A stretch of 64,000 bases of DNA from Nautilus pompilius (Eukaryota > Mollusca > Cephalopoda > Nautilida > Nautilidae), in NCBI GenBank assembly GCA_018389105.1, contig JACATO010000631.1:124001-188000 (forward strand). Reading direction: 5' to 3'. This document shows, piece after piece, positions 12,601 through 24,200 of the stretch. The notes beneath the pieces are model-generated. The model did no database searches and was not told the DNA's origin. It saw only the letters and a list, made by a program, of their open reading frames with translations. Every line of letters starts with the position of its first letter. The stretch's first letter is position 1. The position numbers and the translations under genes are program-made.

Positions 12601-15600
12601 AATATACAAACTATCTCTTGAATTAATTATTTTTTTAATGTATTTTCATGGATCTTTAAATAAAAAAGTAAAAAAGCAACTTTAAAATATTAATTTCTTC
12701 AAACAATACAAAAGGAATTTCTTTCCATGTTAGATGTAATCAATAAGTTAGCCCTTCCAGGCTTTAGGGACTGAGTGAGAATGTGTTGACTTGATTATAC
12801 AGTAAAGCCTGAAGAAATTTTTTCTTGTGGATGGGGAAATGTTTGGTGATGGTTTGTTTTTTGCTTGTTTTAAATACTGTAACTAACTTGTATATCCTTG
12901 AGAACCATTTGTCTTCATTCTGTCTCATGATCATGAAATTCTATACCAAATATTGGAGCATCAGTTGTGTTAGCTTAACATTTAATCTTGAGAATCATGA
13001 AAATCTATTGGTCTTCTATAGTGTAGCATAGATTGGAACCTTACAAAGGGGGAGGGTTCTTCATCAGTCAGGAGACCTTATCACTCAGGGAAATAACATA
13101 TTTTATTATTTTCTCCTCTTGTGAAGTGAAGTAATAACTGTGTGTTTCACTTTTGTTTTGCAGAGCACAGAAAATTGGCCTCAGCTATGGAGAAATGCCA
13201 GAAATGCTTTGAGCATGTTCCCAAACATCTGATCATAGCCATTGGCACAAAGGTATCCCAGATTTTACCCCTGACATTCTGTTTATATTTATTTAATGCC
13301 AGTCCGTAGCATTCCTTCAATAGCAGAGTGGCAGGCCAGACCACTTTCAGCAGCTGTAGTATCAGATACATGTGATCAACCAACTGCACACAATTTGATT
13401 CTGAATAAACAGTAGATTATCTATGCAAGAAAACATCTGCATAATTGTAATTTTTTTAAAATTTTGCATGGAGAAAGTTCAGTATTCCTAACTTTTTTGT
13501 GCATAGTATATAGATTAAAGCTGATCTCTTTGTAGGTGAACTTAAGTTTTGTTTAATTATCTTTGTGTAAAATTTAACTTCATCACTATCTCTCCAGGTG
13601 TATCTGTGTCTTCCAAACTGCAAATCTCTCACGGATGGACATTGTTTTATTGTTCCCATGCAACATGTGTCGGCAAGTACCAGTATGGATGAAGATATTT
13701 GGCAAGAAATAATAGTATGTACAGACTCTAAAGTAGATTCTTTAGTGGTGTATTCTCTCTAGTATTCGAAGACACTAAGAGTATGTATACAAGCTTTAAA
13801 ATATGACATTAGATTTAGTTAACAATTTGTACAGCTTTGTACCATAAATGGGATTCGGTACTTTCTTTCAAAATTGTAACCTCCAAAACTCATAACTAAG
13901 TGTAGCTGGTAATGGTGATACTCAGAGTTGAGGGCATATTCTGATTCTATTACTGTATAGATTTAGTCAACTTGGCACATGTTAAATATGCATATGTATT
14001 AAATTGTTTCTTCCTTCAGAATTTTTTAAGGTATCAAATTAAACAAATGTTAAATTTCAAATGATGTGACTTTTGTTTTGTTTGTTTCTTTAGAAAATTT
14101 ATGTTGTTTTTGATCTGATTAAATCACAAACTCACTTATTTGCTCCAGTATAATCAAAAGGAATGTGTATAATAAGCAAATTAATTAATGGCTAATTTAA
14201 GACACTCACTTCTTGTTCATGTTGTGCACAACATCTTGTCAGATACAGATTTTAAGACTTTATTTCTTGTAAGCAGAACTTTCTGCACTCTAAGAAAAAT
14301 TTTAACTAAGTTAGAAAAGGATTTTTAAAAATACTTAGCCTCCCAGCATGGCAGCTGTTGGATATTTTTCTTTATTTTTTTCTGGTCATTGGCAAATGAA
14401 AGGTCAAAAGCCTAAAATCTGTTTTTTTTTAAATACAGGGAGTTTACTTAAAGTACACAAATGATTCATGAATTCAGACATCCAGCATGGAGCATTTCCC
14501 TCCCTTTACATTATCCACTGCACCCAGTCTCCAACAGCACAGACCATTGTAGCATGCCATTATAGTTAAGGTAGGAAGTCGACTGTAGACAATTTCTATC
14601 AGTTGATAAGTTGTGTATCATACAAATCACCTGTTATAAAGAACAGTTTAGCAAACACTATAGGTAGCAAAGACAATTTAAAAAATAAACAAAAAAAAAT
14701 CTCATCTTGGTGGACCTGTGTCATATTTTGTTTTTATTATCTAGTAAACTTGCTTATAAAAGTCCATTTTGTCACCTTTTAATCATCATTGAACTACCCG
14801 TCTAGAAGTTTTTGTTCTTTGGCAGACATTCCGCCAGTGCCTGGTTCAGATGTTTGAAATGCTCAAGCTGGATGTGATATTTATGGAGACCAGCATGCAC
14901 CTGAAGAGGTTCCCTCATGCCTGCATTGAATGCATCCCAGTAAATCGGGAAGATGGTGCTCTTGCTCCAATGTTCTTCAAGGTAATGGTCAGCATTAAGA
15001 ATTGGAATAAGGCTGTTTACTTGTGTGACATCAGAGTTGGGCCTGACAGATTGATGTTGGTAGATTTTTAAAAATTTCAAAGGTTCTGGTCAGGCTGAGC
15101 TACAGCATTAACAAACAATGTAATGCCCCGGGCAAGTACTCTCAAGCACGTTTTAGGTGACCTATTCACACAGGAGACTTATGAACCAATCAGGCTGCCT
15201 CTTAAAGGATAGGTAAGCCATGATGGACTGCCAAATTTCTGTATCCTCAAATACATTAAATGCTTATGCTATCTTTGTAATATTTTAATAAAACCTACAT
15301 ATTCTTTCTTTACATGCATATAAATAATAAATTCGTTTACATTGAGGTGACTTTGATAGCCTTAAGTACAGAGACATTCAGGTAGACTTAAATAACAAAA
15401 TATTAATTTTAGTAATTGGATGCATTAGTATAGCAAAGTACATCAACCTTTCTCATTAAAATACTTTAAACTTGGATGATCCAGAAGCTAATTTCTTCTG
15501 CTATTCTTTAGGCTCTTGTGCTCTCAGTCACTCCTGTGATTTTGAGTCAAAACACACAACTTAATGTGTATGTTTGTAAAGTTATCTAGTCCAGATTACA

Positions 15601-18600
15601 GTGAACTTAAGAATTTGTGGGGTTAGGGTTGTTGGCTGGTAATATACCTTGATGAATAGGTCAACAAATATTAACAGTGTTAAAAAATAAGCTTGATGGT
15701 TTTGTTTATGACAATCGCAACTAAGTGCTCTGCATTAACTGACAAGTAGCAAACCTTGGTTAGGGTCAGGTGACCTTCTTGGATTGGAAAAAAACAAAAC
15801 AGTATTTTAACAATTCTTGTGGTTATTTGGTTGCTATAGCAAAAGTGTGTGAACATGAGGAACATGAGGAAATATGGATTCATTGGCACCATGTCTATTA
15901 TAGCTGATTTTCCCAAATATGGCATTTGAAGGTATTTGTTATTTTCATTTGAGTTTTTTATGTGAATGCTGAAATGCATAACCTGCCTAATGCAGTGTCA
16001 TAGGAAAAATAGGAGTATGTTAAAAAAAAATTTAAAAAAAAAAAACGAGAAATGTACAAAATCCCTATGATGTCACCTTCAAATAAATTATTTGAATTTA
16101 AAAAAATATAATTATTAAATTTTTGATGACTGGTTAAGGAGAAAACTGCCAGTTTTTTTTTTTTGTTTTTTTTTTTGCATATGCAATGAGTTTGTAAGGT
16201 TACCATGACAACCAATCAAAGGAAAAGTTGGATTGAATATCAAATATCGTAACCTTTATTCTAAATTGGTTTAAAATGCCAGGTGGACCACTTAAAGGTA
16301 ATTTGCTATTTCAAACAGATCATTGATGATCACCAGTTGCAGATAGGTAAGTGGTCACACATTACAAGAACTAATTATGGTCATTGAGTGCAGGGAGTTG
16401 CTTACCTTTTGACTGTATTCTTATTTAAAGCTCTCTTGTAATACCCTACTATAGTATGCATTGCTTTAATAGGTGTACATGAATCAATACTGACTAAATT
16501 TTGTTCAAATTATTTGATTTCCTTCCCATTTTGTCTATAACCATTTTCCATTTATGTATTTTTTTTCGTTTTTAAAGATAAGCTTTTTATCATTTTCCTC
16601 ATAGAAAGCCATACTGGAGTCAGATGTCGAATGGGCACAAAACAAGAGACTAATTGACTTGAAGAAAAAAGGCATTAGAAATTCTGTGAGTCGATCTTGG
16701 CATTTTGTTTTCTCAAAGTTTATCTACAACAGAACCATTTTGCTGCTGTTTTTATTTTGACTAATTAACTTTGATCCAAAGTGTTTCTGTTATATAATTA
16801 ATTTCTTTGGAATGATTGCTTGTATTAAATAAAATCAAGCAGCCACTTATTTTTTATTACTGTCCTGCCATATTAATTAGTCACCCCATAAATGAATGTA
16901 TCTGGCCAAAATGTACATATTCCAGGCATGTTTAAGTATATATATTGGACATCTAGGGGAGCAGATAACCAGGGTACGTTATCACCATGCCACAAGCAGA
17001 CAGATTCCATATTTCTCTTACTTTAGGTCATGCTTCTAGGCCATTCAGTATCTGTCAACAGATCCAGAACATGCATTACTTGCCATGTTCTCTCTCACAC
17101 ACATCGAGATTCTTTGCTGACATTACCCATGCAACAGAAATGAGCCAGTCCATCATCAACTTAACTGCAGAGGGGCATGTAGCATATGAGAACTGACCAA
17201 TAAGAATAAAACATTTCAAGAGGTCATACATCTGGCCCGGCAATGTCTGGCCCCTCAAGTACTGGTGGTGGTGTGTATTCTTCTGACTCTGAGTTTCAGC
17301 AGTTCCCACCTGAAGACCTAACAAAAATCTTCAAACCCACTGTCTGCCCAGTCAAGAATGGTGGGATTGGCATGTTGGAAGGACAGAATTTGTGCTTGTC
17401 AGACATCTCAATTCTGCCAAGCACATTACCATTTTAAAGATGCACCTTCCACCAGTGTGCCCAGCCTGTATTCTTCAAGATGGCAGCTTCTCATGTGATC
17501 AGTCTGGAAGAGTAATTAGAGCACTTGACTTACTTGACTTCTTCCCTGGATCAAAAGCTGAGAGCAACCTAGACTAGACCATACAAAATTCTTCTGGTTC
17601 AATGTGTTCCTTCACACTACAAAATGTGGCATGACCAAGTACCAGTACAAGGAATTTCACTTTATCGCTTGACTTTATTTGCTGTTTTCTACAACAAACA
17701 AACATGCTATTGTAAAGTGGCCTAGTTATTATGGCAGGGCACTAATTCTTACGTGTATACAAGAAATATATTGTATCACTTGCACAAGTACAGCAAATAA
17801 CTAAAAAAATAACTTTGAGGATTTTTCTTTGTATTGGTGTGAAATTGAAAATGCTAATCAAAAAAATTGGAATTCACACCAGATAAGTGGTTAATTTTTT
17901 TTATGTAGATACAAAAGCAGTAAGAATAAAATGCAGTGATTGCTGAGATTAGATTTTAGTGAACTTCATCAGAAAGTTATTAAATAAAAGATATACCAAC
18001 ATTATTTTATTTTCAAAATTCTGTGAGATTGGTGGCTTTAATAGATGCCACTATACTTTTGACTTAAAAATATTTATATAAATATTAAATTGTTTCCCAA
18101 AGGTACCAAAAGGTTTTCCATATTTCTGCGTTGTTGATTTTGGCATGCAAAATGGCTTTGCTCATGTGATAGAAGATGAAAAACAGTTTCCTTTATATTT
18201 TGGAAAGGTAAGCAAACCATTTAAGAATAGTGCATTTATAAATAAATATCCTTATATATATATATATATACACACACACATATATGTGTGTGTATATATG
18301 TTTTTTGATGGATGATCTTTGCGAACAATTGATTGCAAATAGGACATTTAAGTTAAAAAAATATTATAGAGATCTGCAAGCATCATTGTCTAGGCAATAG
18401 ACATACTTAATGAGGTTACATAATGCCACAGTTAGAGTTAACAAACATTACCATTCCTGTGCCTCATCAGTCTGACCTGGTAAAATCCACACTAGAACTA
18501 CTGTGTTTAGCTGTAGGAAAAAACTTATGGAGCTGACACAAAGAAGAAACCTTGGTATGGGAAACTTACTAAACAAAGTTCCAGCAACTGGTGAGTATGG

Positions 18601-19723
18601 TTAATGTTAATCTTTTAAAGAATTGTTTTGATGGCCATCTCCATTCCATAGGAACCCTGTATAAGTCATGTCGGCTTCCTGTCTTGGTGGAACTACTAAT
18701 CAAAACACATGCTATATCTCTTTAGGCAGTATGAAAACTTTCAGTATGGCTAAAATCTAATTATTTAAATCTTTTGGGTAAACATCCTAATCATCAAAAT
18801 TAAATAGACGACAAAACCCTCTTTCACACCTAGACACACATACAAACATTAATTATAGAATTTATTCCATTTTAAACTGTACAGTCATGTATTTTAATAG
18901 AGTAGATTTATCTTTTTCATGAAATTCCTTTCTCTTTTAAACAGATAATCTAAGTAACTAACGAATGTTTCAGATCTTTACCTGTCACCATGTTACAGCA
19001 TGTTAAACAGTCCTACCCCTCTTTAGGCCAAACCACGATAAAGGTGACAGGGAAAGATCACCAAAACACTTTATTACTAATGAAATGATGGAAAATAGCC
19101 AAACCCACACACTCCATTTTTTTGTTATTTACAGAAAGTAAAGTAATATGAAGATAATCTATCTTATATAATAGGATTTAATTTAGTAGTTACAAAATCC
19201 AACCATCTAGATGTAGGGTAGATGTAATGATGCAGAGAGCTAAAGCATTGGTCGAAAAATACATTGCAAACAAAGCAAACTAATCAATCATAGGTTCAAA
19301 ACCAGTTCAAGTCACTTGTAAATCCAAAAATAGAAACACACAATGAAAAAACATCTACTACAACTTAGAATCATTGCAGACCAAAATGTAGATTTATTAG
19401 TTAGTTCAGTTAAGTGATGGGAAATACCTGAAAAAATTCTCTTTCTGTAAATGATGCAGCACTAGTAACCTCCTGTTCTTGCATAGCTGGCATCTGAGAC
19501 ATTAATTAATTGTCGTCTTAAAGCTGTAAGAGTCTAGACATGTCAGAAGTAACATTTTTCACCACAACTGTAATTACAGGAAATCATTGGTGGAATGGTT
19601 GATGCAGAGCCTCGGTTGTGGCGGAAACCCTTGAAAGAGACTTTTGAGGACCAGCGTCAGAAGGTTTTAAAATTTGCAGAATCTTGGAAACCTTTTGATT
19701 GGACAAATAGCTTGAGAGATTAA
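648..19723 (+). CDS. CWF19L2: CWF19-like protein 2 (N-terminus outside window, exon 3 frameshifted)
   Basis: Exons: 648-752, 1552-1662, 3175-3383, 4704-5211, 5403-5548, 6241-6453, 8329-8403, 9641-9706, 11702-11816, 13164-13252, 13598-13714, 14826-14981, 16605-16685, 18103-18207, 19580-19723 (TAA). They give about 746 residues; vertebrate homologues have about 890, so roughly 150 N-terminal residues lie left of the window. The first half is charged, low-complexity and poorly conserved, apart from the block [15 protein letters not shown]. The C-terminal half carries the two CwfJ domains: CwfJ_C_1 with C528/C531 (KCQKCF) and H561/H569 ([10 protein letters not shown]), in a HIT-like fold, then CwfJ_C_2 with FAHVIED at 683-689. 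The family (yeast Drn1/S. pombe Cwf19) acts in the nucleus on spliceosome disassembly and intron-lariat debranching. Oddities: exon 3 is 209 nt between two phase-0 introns (one base missing near 3319-3321), intron 1 has a GC donor, and intron 10 starts GTATCC. Confidence 0.93.
753..1551 (+). other. GC-AG intron 1 (of those seen) of CWF19L2
   Basis: The exon ends CTACAG and is followed directly by GCAAGA at 753, instead of a GT donor. The acceptor is TTTCCAG at 1551. The join CAG/AGA GAC AGT TGG keeps the frame and gives the conserved QRDSWM junction. No GT donor close by preserves the frame and the homology. The bases around the GC match the donor consensus well, as is usual for GC-AG introns. 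Confidence 0.75.
3175..3383 (+). other. CWF19L2: CWF19L2 exon 3 with a one-base frameshift
   Basis: From 3175 the conserved reading [16 protein letters not shown] continues to [10 protein letters not shown] at 3318. From 3321 the homologous continuation [20 protein letters not shown] is in the next frame. The exon is 209 nt, yet both flanking introns fall between codons, so 210 nt is expected. Staying in the first frame meets a TAG a few codons later. A sequencing or assembly deletion at the AAGCGATGCC stretch is most likely. A real allele-specific or gene-inactivating deletion is possible but unlikely, because all later exons are intact. Confidence 0.88.
7340..7880 (+). mobile_element. Decayed LINE reverse-transcriptase C-terminal fragment in CWF19L2 intron 6
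   Basis: Reading across frames gives pieces in the order usual for CR1/L2-type LINEs: [39 protein letters not shown] and [18 protein letters not shown], then NWVVEAVYG. These match the familiar EKDLGV, LEYA, YEERLKKLGL..LE and RKYFFTQRVV..WN blocks. Several stops and frame changes show it is long dead. Same strand as the host gene. Confidence 0.6.
9930..11225 (-). mobile_element. Decayed pogo-like element, copy 1, in CWF19L2 intron 8
   Basis: Antisense to the gene. Reverse-complement positions about 10745-10570 encode [20 protein letters not shown], then [11 protein letters not shown], which resembles the CENP-B-type helix-turn-helix of pogo-family transposases (W..LE..L..W...QR). The same stretch recurs at 55.77-55.95 kb. 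The flanks carry AAGTCGA/TCGACTTAT-type motifs (10029-10041 and 11195-11212) that look like eroded terminal repeats. Exact ends are approximate. Confidence 0.55.
18253..18299 (+). repeat. TA/CA/TG compound microsatellite
   Basis: (TA)n(CA)n(TA)n(TG)n(TA)n immediately downstream of CWF19L2 exon 14. The TA and CA/TG blocks are symmetric, so the strand could fold back on itself. Confidence 0.85.
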
Positions 19724-21227
19724 AATAGCATGTTTCCAGCCAGTCATTCTAATCTCTCTCTGAGTGAACTAAGATGGTAAAAGCTACAGAAATTGACATT
19801 TTTTAGTCAGAGACCAAAGGATAAGTAAAGAAATGTTGGTAAACAAATAGCCCAGTAGGTCTTTGAGAGTCAGAAATGCTTGATTGTGTGCTCTTAAGTT
19901 ATGAAAGATCATTTATTAAATGTGTTGAGTAATGACTTCAGAGACAACAAAAAAAAAAAATCTTTTTTCTGTGAATGGAAAACAATAAGCTTTCTACATA
20001 CTTTGTTTAATTTACTTGTCTTTTAACCAATTCAGAATTGTAAATAATAGCTAATTGGCCTAGTGAGCAGAATGTTGTCTACAATTTGACAGTTTTTGTT
20101 TCCTGATATAAGAACTGAATGTTTTGGGGTTTTCTTGAGAAATCTACTCACTACTTTTTAAAAGATAAACTTGTTCTGCTCACCTTGTTATCCAGAATAA
20201 AAGTGTAAGGACTATTAGTGCACTACACAGAAAATGAAGAATTCTTTTTCTTTTTTAATTACAAAATTATCATTATCTATTTTAGGGGGGATTTAAAATC
20301 TATTTATAACAGTAATGACTTCAAAATTGTCTTTTACATTTGAAATCTGTCTTCTACTTTATATGTGAAATCAGAACATAATGATAAGAAAATGTTCTTA
20401 ACGTAGAGTTCAACAAACATTTTTAAGTTTTTTTTCTTCAAGCAAAATAGAGACAAAAATTATAATATGTGCACACAGATTCAGCTTAAAGTTTAGATGT
20501 TTAAGAACATAATAATATCATACATAATTTAACAAAATTAATTTATATCAGTGTACTGCCATATTAAAATGAATCTCTTAAGCTAGTGGAATAATCCATT
20601 TTACCTGCATCCCTTTGAAGCTGTCAGCATAAAAGTCCAGTCAGTGCACCTAATATTTCAACAAAGCTGTGGGTGTTCAGACTTGTCAGAGTTTACAGTT
20701 GTGTGTATAACAATTGTGCAGTTTCACCAGATACAAATTACAGCTGCCCCATTACAGCCTGGAAGGTTGCCCACCATGTTGGATGTCCAGTCTGTGATAA
20801 CACACACGTGTTGTTGTAGATATTGTAAATGCTACAAACTTTAGTCAAAGAATGATGCAATGTATTTGTCTTTGTTACTTGATCGAGAACCTTACTGATG
20901 CCTAACTGTTTGGACTCTGTATGGTCTCCACATGATGGTAGGCCAAATACTGATTTCTCATTTTTTGAAGGTATTCGTTAAACGTTGTAGGCAACACAAG
21001 ATGGCATGGATACCCTAAGTTGGACCAAACACAAAGACTATCCAATTCTACCTGTATGTTAGAGTAATATAAAAAATAGTGGAAATTCAACCCAATGCAA
21101 AAAAAAAATTACTTTTTTTTTTTTTTTACCTGTGAAAATGTATTCAGTTTTCACAAATGTGCAAGCTATCTCATTTGCTCACAAAAAAGACTTAAAGAAA
21201 CAATTCTCACAAATATAACATTTATCA
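19724..21227. other. Convergent 3' flanks of CWF19L2 and RBM41
   Basis: About 1.5 kb between two facing stop codons. It holds the CWF19L2 3' UTR to about 20.2 kb and presumably the RBM41 3' UTR from 21227 downward. A possible RBM41 signal on the minus strand is ATTAAA (TTTAAT at 20264-20269), which would make the two transcripts nearly abut. AT-rich, with several poly-A/poly-T runs and no other coding exon recognised. Confidence 0.5.
20196..20201 (+). terminator. Candidate polyadenylation signal of CWF19L2
   Basis: AATAAA about 470 bp past the TAA stop at 19723, followed by a T-rich stretch. It is the first well-placed hexamer in the 3' flank. The exact cleavage site cannot be read from sequence alone. 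Confidence 0.5.
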
Positions 21228-24200
21228 TCAGCTTTTTTTTCTTCCATATTGAATAATTATTGGCTTTCCTTTAAACTGATAGCCATTGACTAGCTCCAAG
21301 GCAGCTTGTGCTGTCTGTGGGCCTGAAAAGAAATAATGGAGACATTAAAACAATCAGCAGTTCATGTAAGAGATTTTATACTTAATAGATATTTCCCTTC
21401 ATACATTATTTATATACCACTTTTTGTCTTGGGAGGGGGACCCATGCTGATAATGGGATACAGCACTTTCATCTAAATCACTTTGGTCTAAAAGCATTTA
21501 GGACTAGAGGCACAATAGTCTACAAGCATTTGATCTAATTTGAAATTATTTTAAACACTGACTGATTAGCACTTAATCACAGTGCAGGGGTAATATTGTT
21601 AAAACAGGGTTTGTGTATATTTGGCCAAGCTCTAAGCTAACAGTTTTTTAAAAACTAATGACAATTGATGAATTCGATTCAACCTTAGTAGAATGATAAT
21701 TGTCATGAAATCATGAGATTTTGTATACTGACCACAGCATTTCCAACTCATTTATTTAATCCATCTAAAACAGAAAGTAGCAAATGGGGATTAGTTTACT
21801 TTAGTGAATTCTGAGATTTTATTTTTTACAAAAGAACATTTTCATATCAACTGAGCAACTCGACACTTGCATTTAAATTGCCTTTACTTGCTTCCAGTTT
21901 TAATTGCTTTTATTCTATAAAAATAAATACTCATATAATTTATGGAATAAATAAAACACATGACTGCTGTTTACATCCTTTTGTGATCAACATTTAGCAC
22001 ACCACATTTGGAGTGCTGTTAGACCAAAGCGCTTTAGACGATTGTACCTACACCCGCTGATAATATACAACTTCATAATCTTTGCACATCCTATAACTGA
22101 CAGCATCTTTATTATTCCTCATAAGTTTGTGGCCATCGCTTTTAATTCTTTACTTATTACGCCCCAGAAAACAGGTGCAGAAGATTGGTATAGATTTTGT
22201 TTTGTCAAATGAATCCAAAATTTCTTTTTAAAGTGGCTGTGAATTCAATCTGAATCAAGTTTTACTTGCTGCCATAAACTCTAGATCAGGTTCTGATCAT
22301 CGCTTCCAAATCAATTTGCAATTAAATAAAACAGAAAAGGAAATTTTGCTGAAAACCTTCTCCCCCCACCCAAAGTGCAAACAACAGATTGGTCCTGACT
22401 CCTGCTTTTGAAGATTGGCAGACATTTTACTCACTCACTCAGAAGCAATGAGTTTTTTAGCATTGCAATTTTGGGGTTTACTAAATTACTGACAGAATGC
22501 ATACACAAATGCTTTAAGTATGCAAAATGTTTCATGGATTTGTTTGACATGGTGATTCCTTGTTTGCAAGTAAATGGTTTTGTAAAGCATATTTTGAGAT
22601 TGACTTTATGGTTAAAAGCACCACTGCATGGTCAAGATGTGTCCAACATGTTGAGGTCTACCAGCAAAGTGAACATTGCAGTTACTTTTCCAGTCTGTTC
22701 AGGCATGTACTGCAATGACCGGCTGACTAATCTAAAGGCAGCGTCATGGTACAGTTGAGCCATCACATCTTTTTCCTGTCCAATGTCTTTAATAATGATG
22801 GGCTGTACCAAATGTTTCAGCCCATCTCAAATATTCCATTGGTGAGATGCAGAAGTTGGAAATCTACTCAAGATTATGCTCAAAATTTCTCCCTGGCTTT
22901 AGTCTGGTGTATCCAAAGTTCATTTTGGCTAAATGGTGGCACTGCTGCATTAATGGCTATGGTCTTCGTGATGATGTTATATGAGTAATCCAGAGGTTAC
23001 AAATCTGACAGATGAAGCTATTGAAATGTTGATTTTTGTAAATGTAGCCATGATGTATCTGAATTGGTGACAGGTTGGTCAACCAGACATGCTTAACTTC
23101 TTCACTGAAGTTTACACATGGGTTTCCTCAATGGAATTCATCCTCCTTTGGAAATCCAAAAGATAGTAGAGAGTCAACAAATACTCTACTTGGTGACCCC
23201 CCCACCAACAAGTAGTACCACACAATGTTTCTAGTCATGGCACCTTAAAGTAAACAGTAGCTAATGATTGTCGTGTATGTGTGTGTGTGTGTAAGCAAGG
23301 TAATTGAGACTCAGTATTTTTTGCTGTTTGTTTTTTTAAATAAATTTAGCACCAAGTAAATAGAATCAGCCCATGTTCAAACAACTTACTGTCAAAGGTT
23401 ACAAAAGCCTGTCCTCTCATTCGCCCTGTCAGCATTTTAAAAAAAATTGGTCTGTCATTATCCTTCTGGAATCTTAGAAAGAGAGACACCAGGTCAGCTT
23501 CTGACATTTTACTGGAGAGATTCTTCAAGTACAACACCTGAAAATCCAAGTGGACACTGATAGAATAGTATGTCCATATTAACCTTTTAATTTAACTATA
23601 AAAGCAATAACTTTAATTGCAGTCTATGGAGCCAACCATTTTTTTTTTAAATACAAATTTTTAAAATTTGTATCATAATAACAATTTCTGTATTTTTAAG
23701 GCTCAGTGTCTGAAATGTTAATGCTTTTTTCTTTTAGTCCACAATTTAAAGGAATTTCATGAACAAAAAATAAGCACATTAGAAACGAGAGAACAAGAAA
23801 ACAAAACCAATGAGTAAAATTCTACTGAATTCATTCTCAACATTAAAAAACCAAACTCTAGCACAAAATACAGGATAATGGTTTGTTTGTGCAGTATTAA
23901 GTAAAGTTAGAATAAAGGGAAAAAAAAACTTATCTACTTGATTAAAAAACAGAAAGGATGAACTACAGTTGAGGAGTGTAACTCTTCAATGAACAATAAC
24001 TTGCAAATTTAAAGTTTGAAATTTAAACAAGATGTAGACATTATCTTAATGCCATAAATTAAGATGCATGGTCAGGAATTAATAATAATAATATGGTTTA
24101 ATAAAGTCTACTTCTCATAGATGGTCATACTTAAGCATGACATAACCCATACTTAATCATATAGACAAAGAGAAAAAGCAAACTTCAATTAATAATGTTA

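Noticed and set aside
16980-17580. Cluster of open frames on both strands in CWF19L2 intron 13
   Set aside because: Somewhat less AT-rich than its surroundings, but no domain, splice context or transposase order was recognised; possibly an unknown repeat.
22408-22988. Two overlapping plus-strand frames antisense to the last RBM41 intron
   Set aside because: No homology, no splice context and AT-rich composition; stop-free by chance or from an old repeat.
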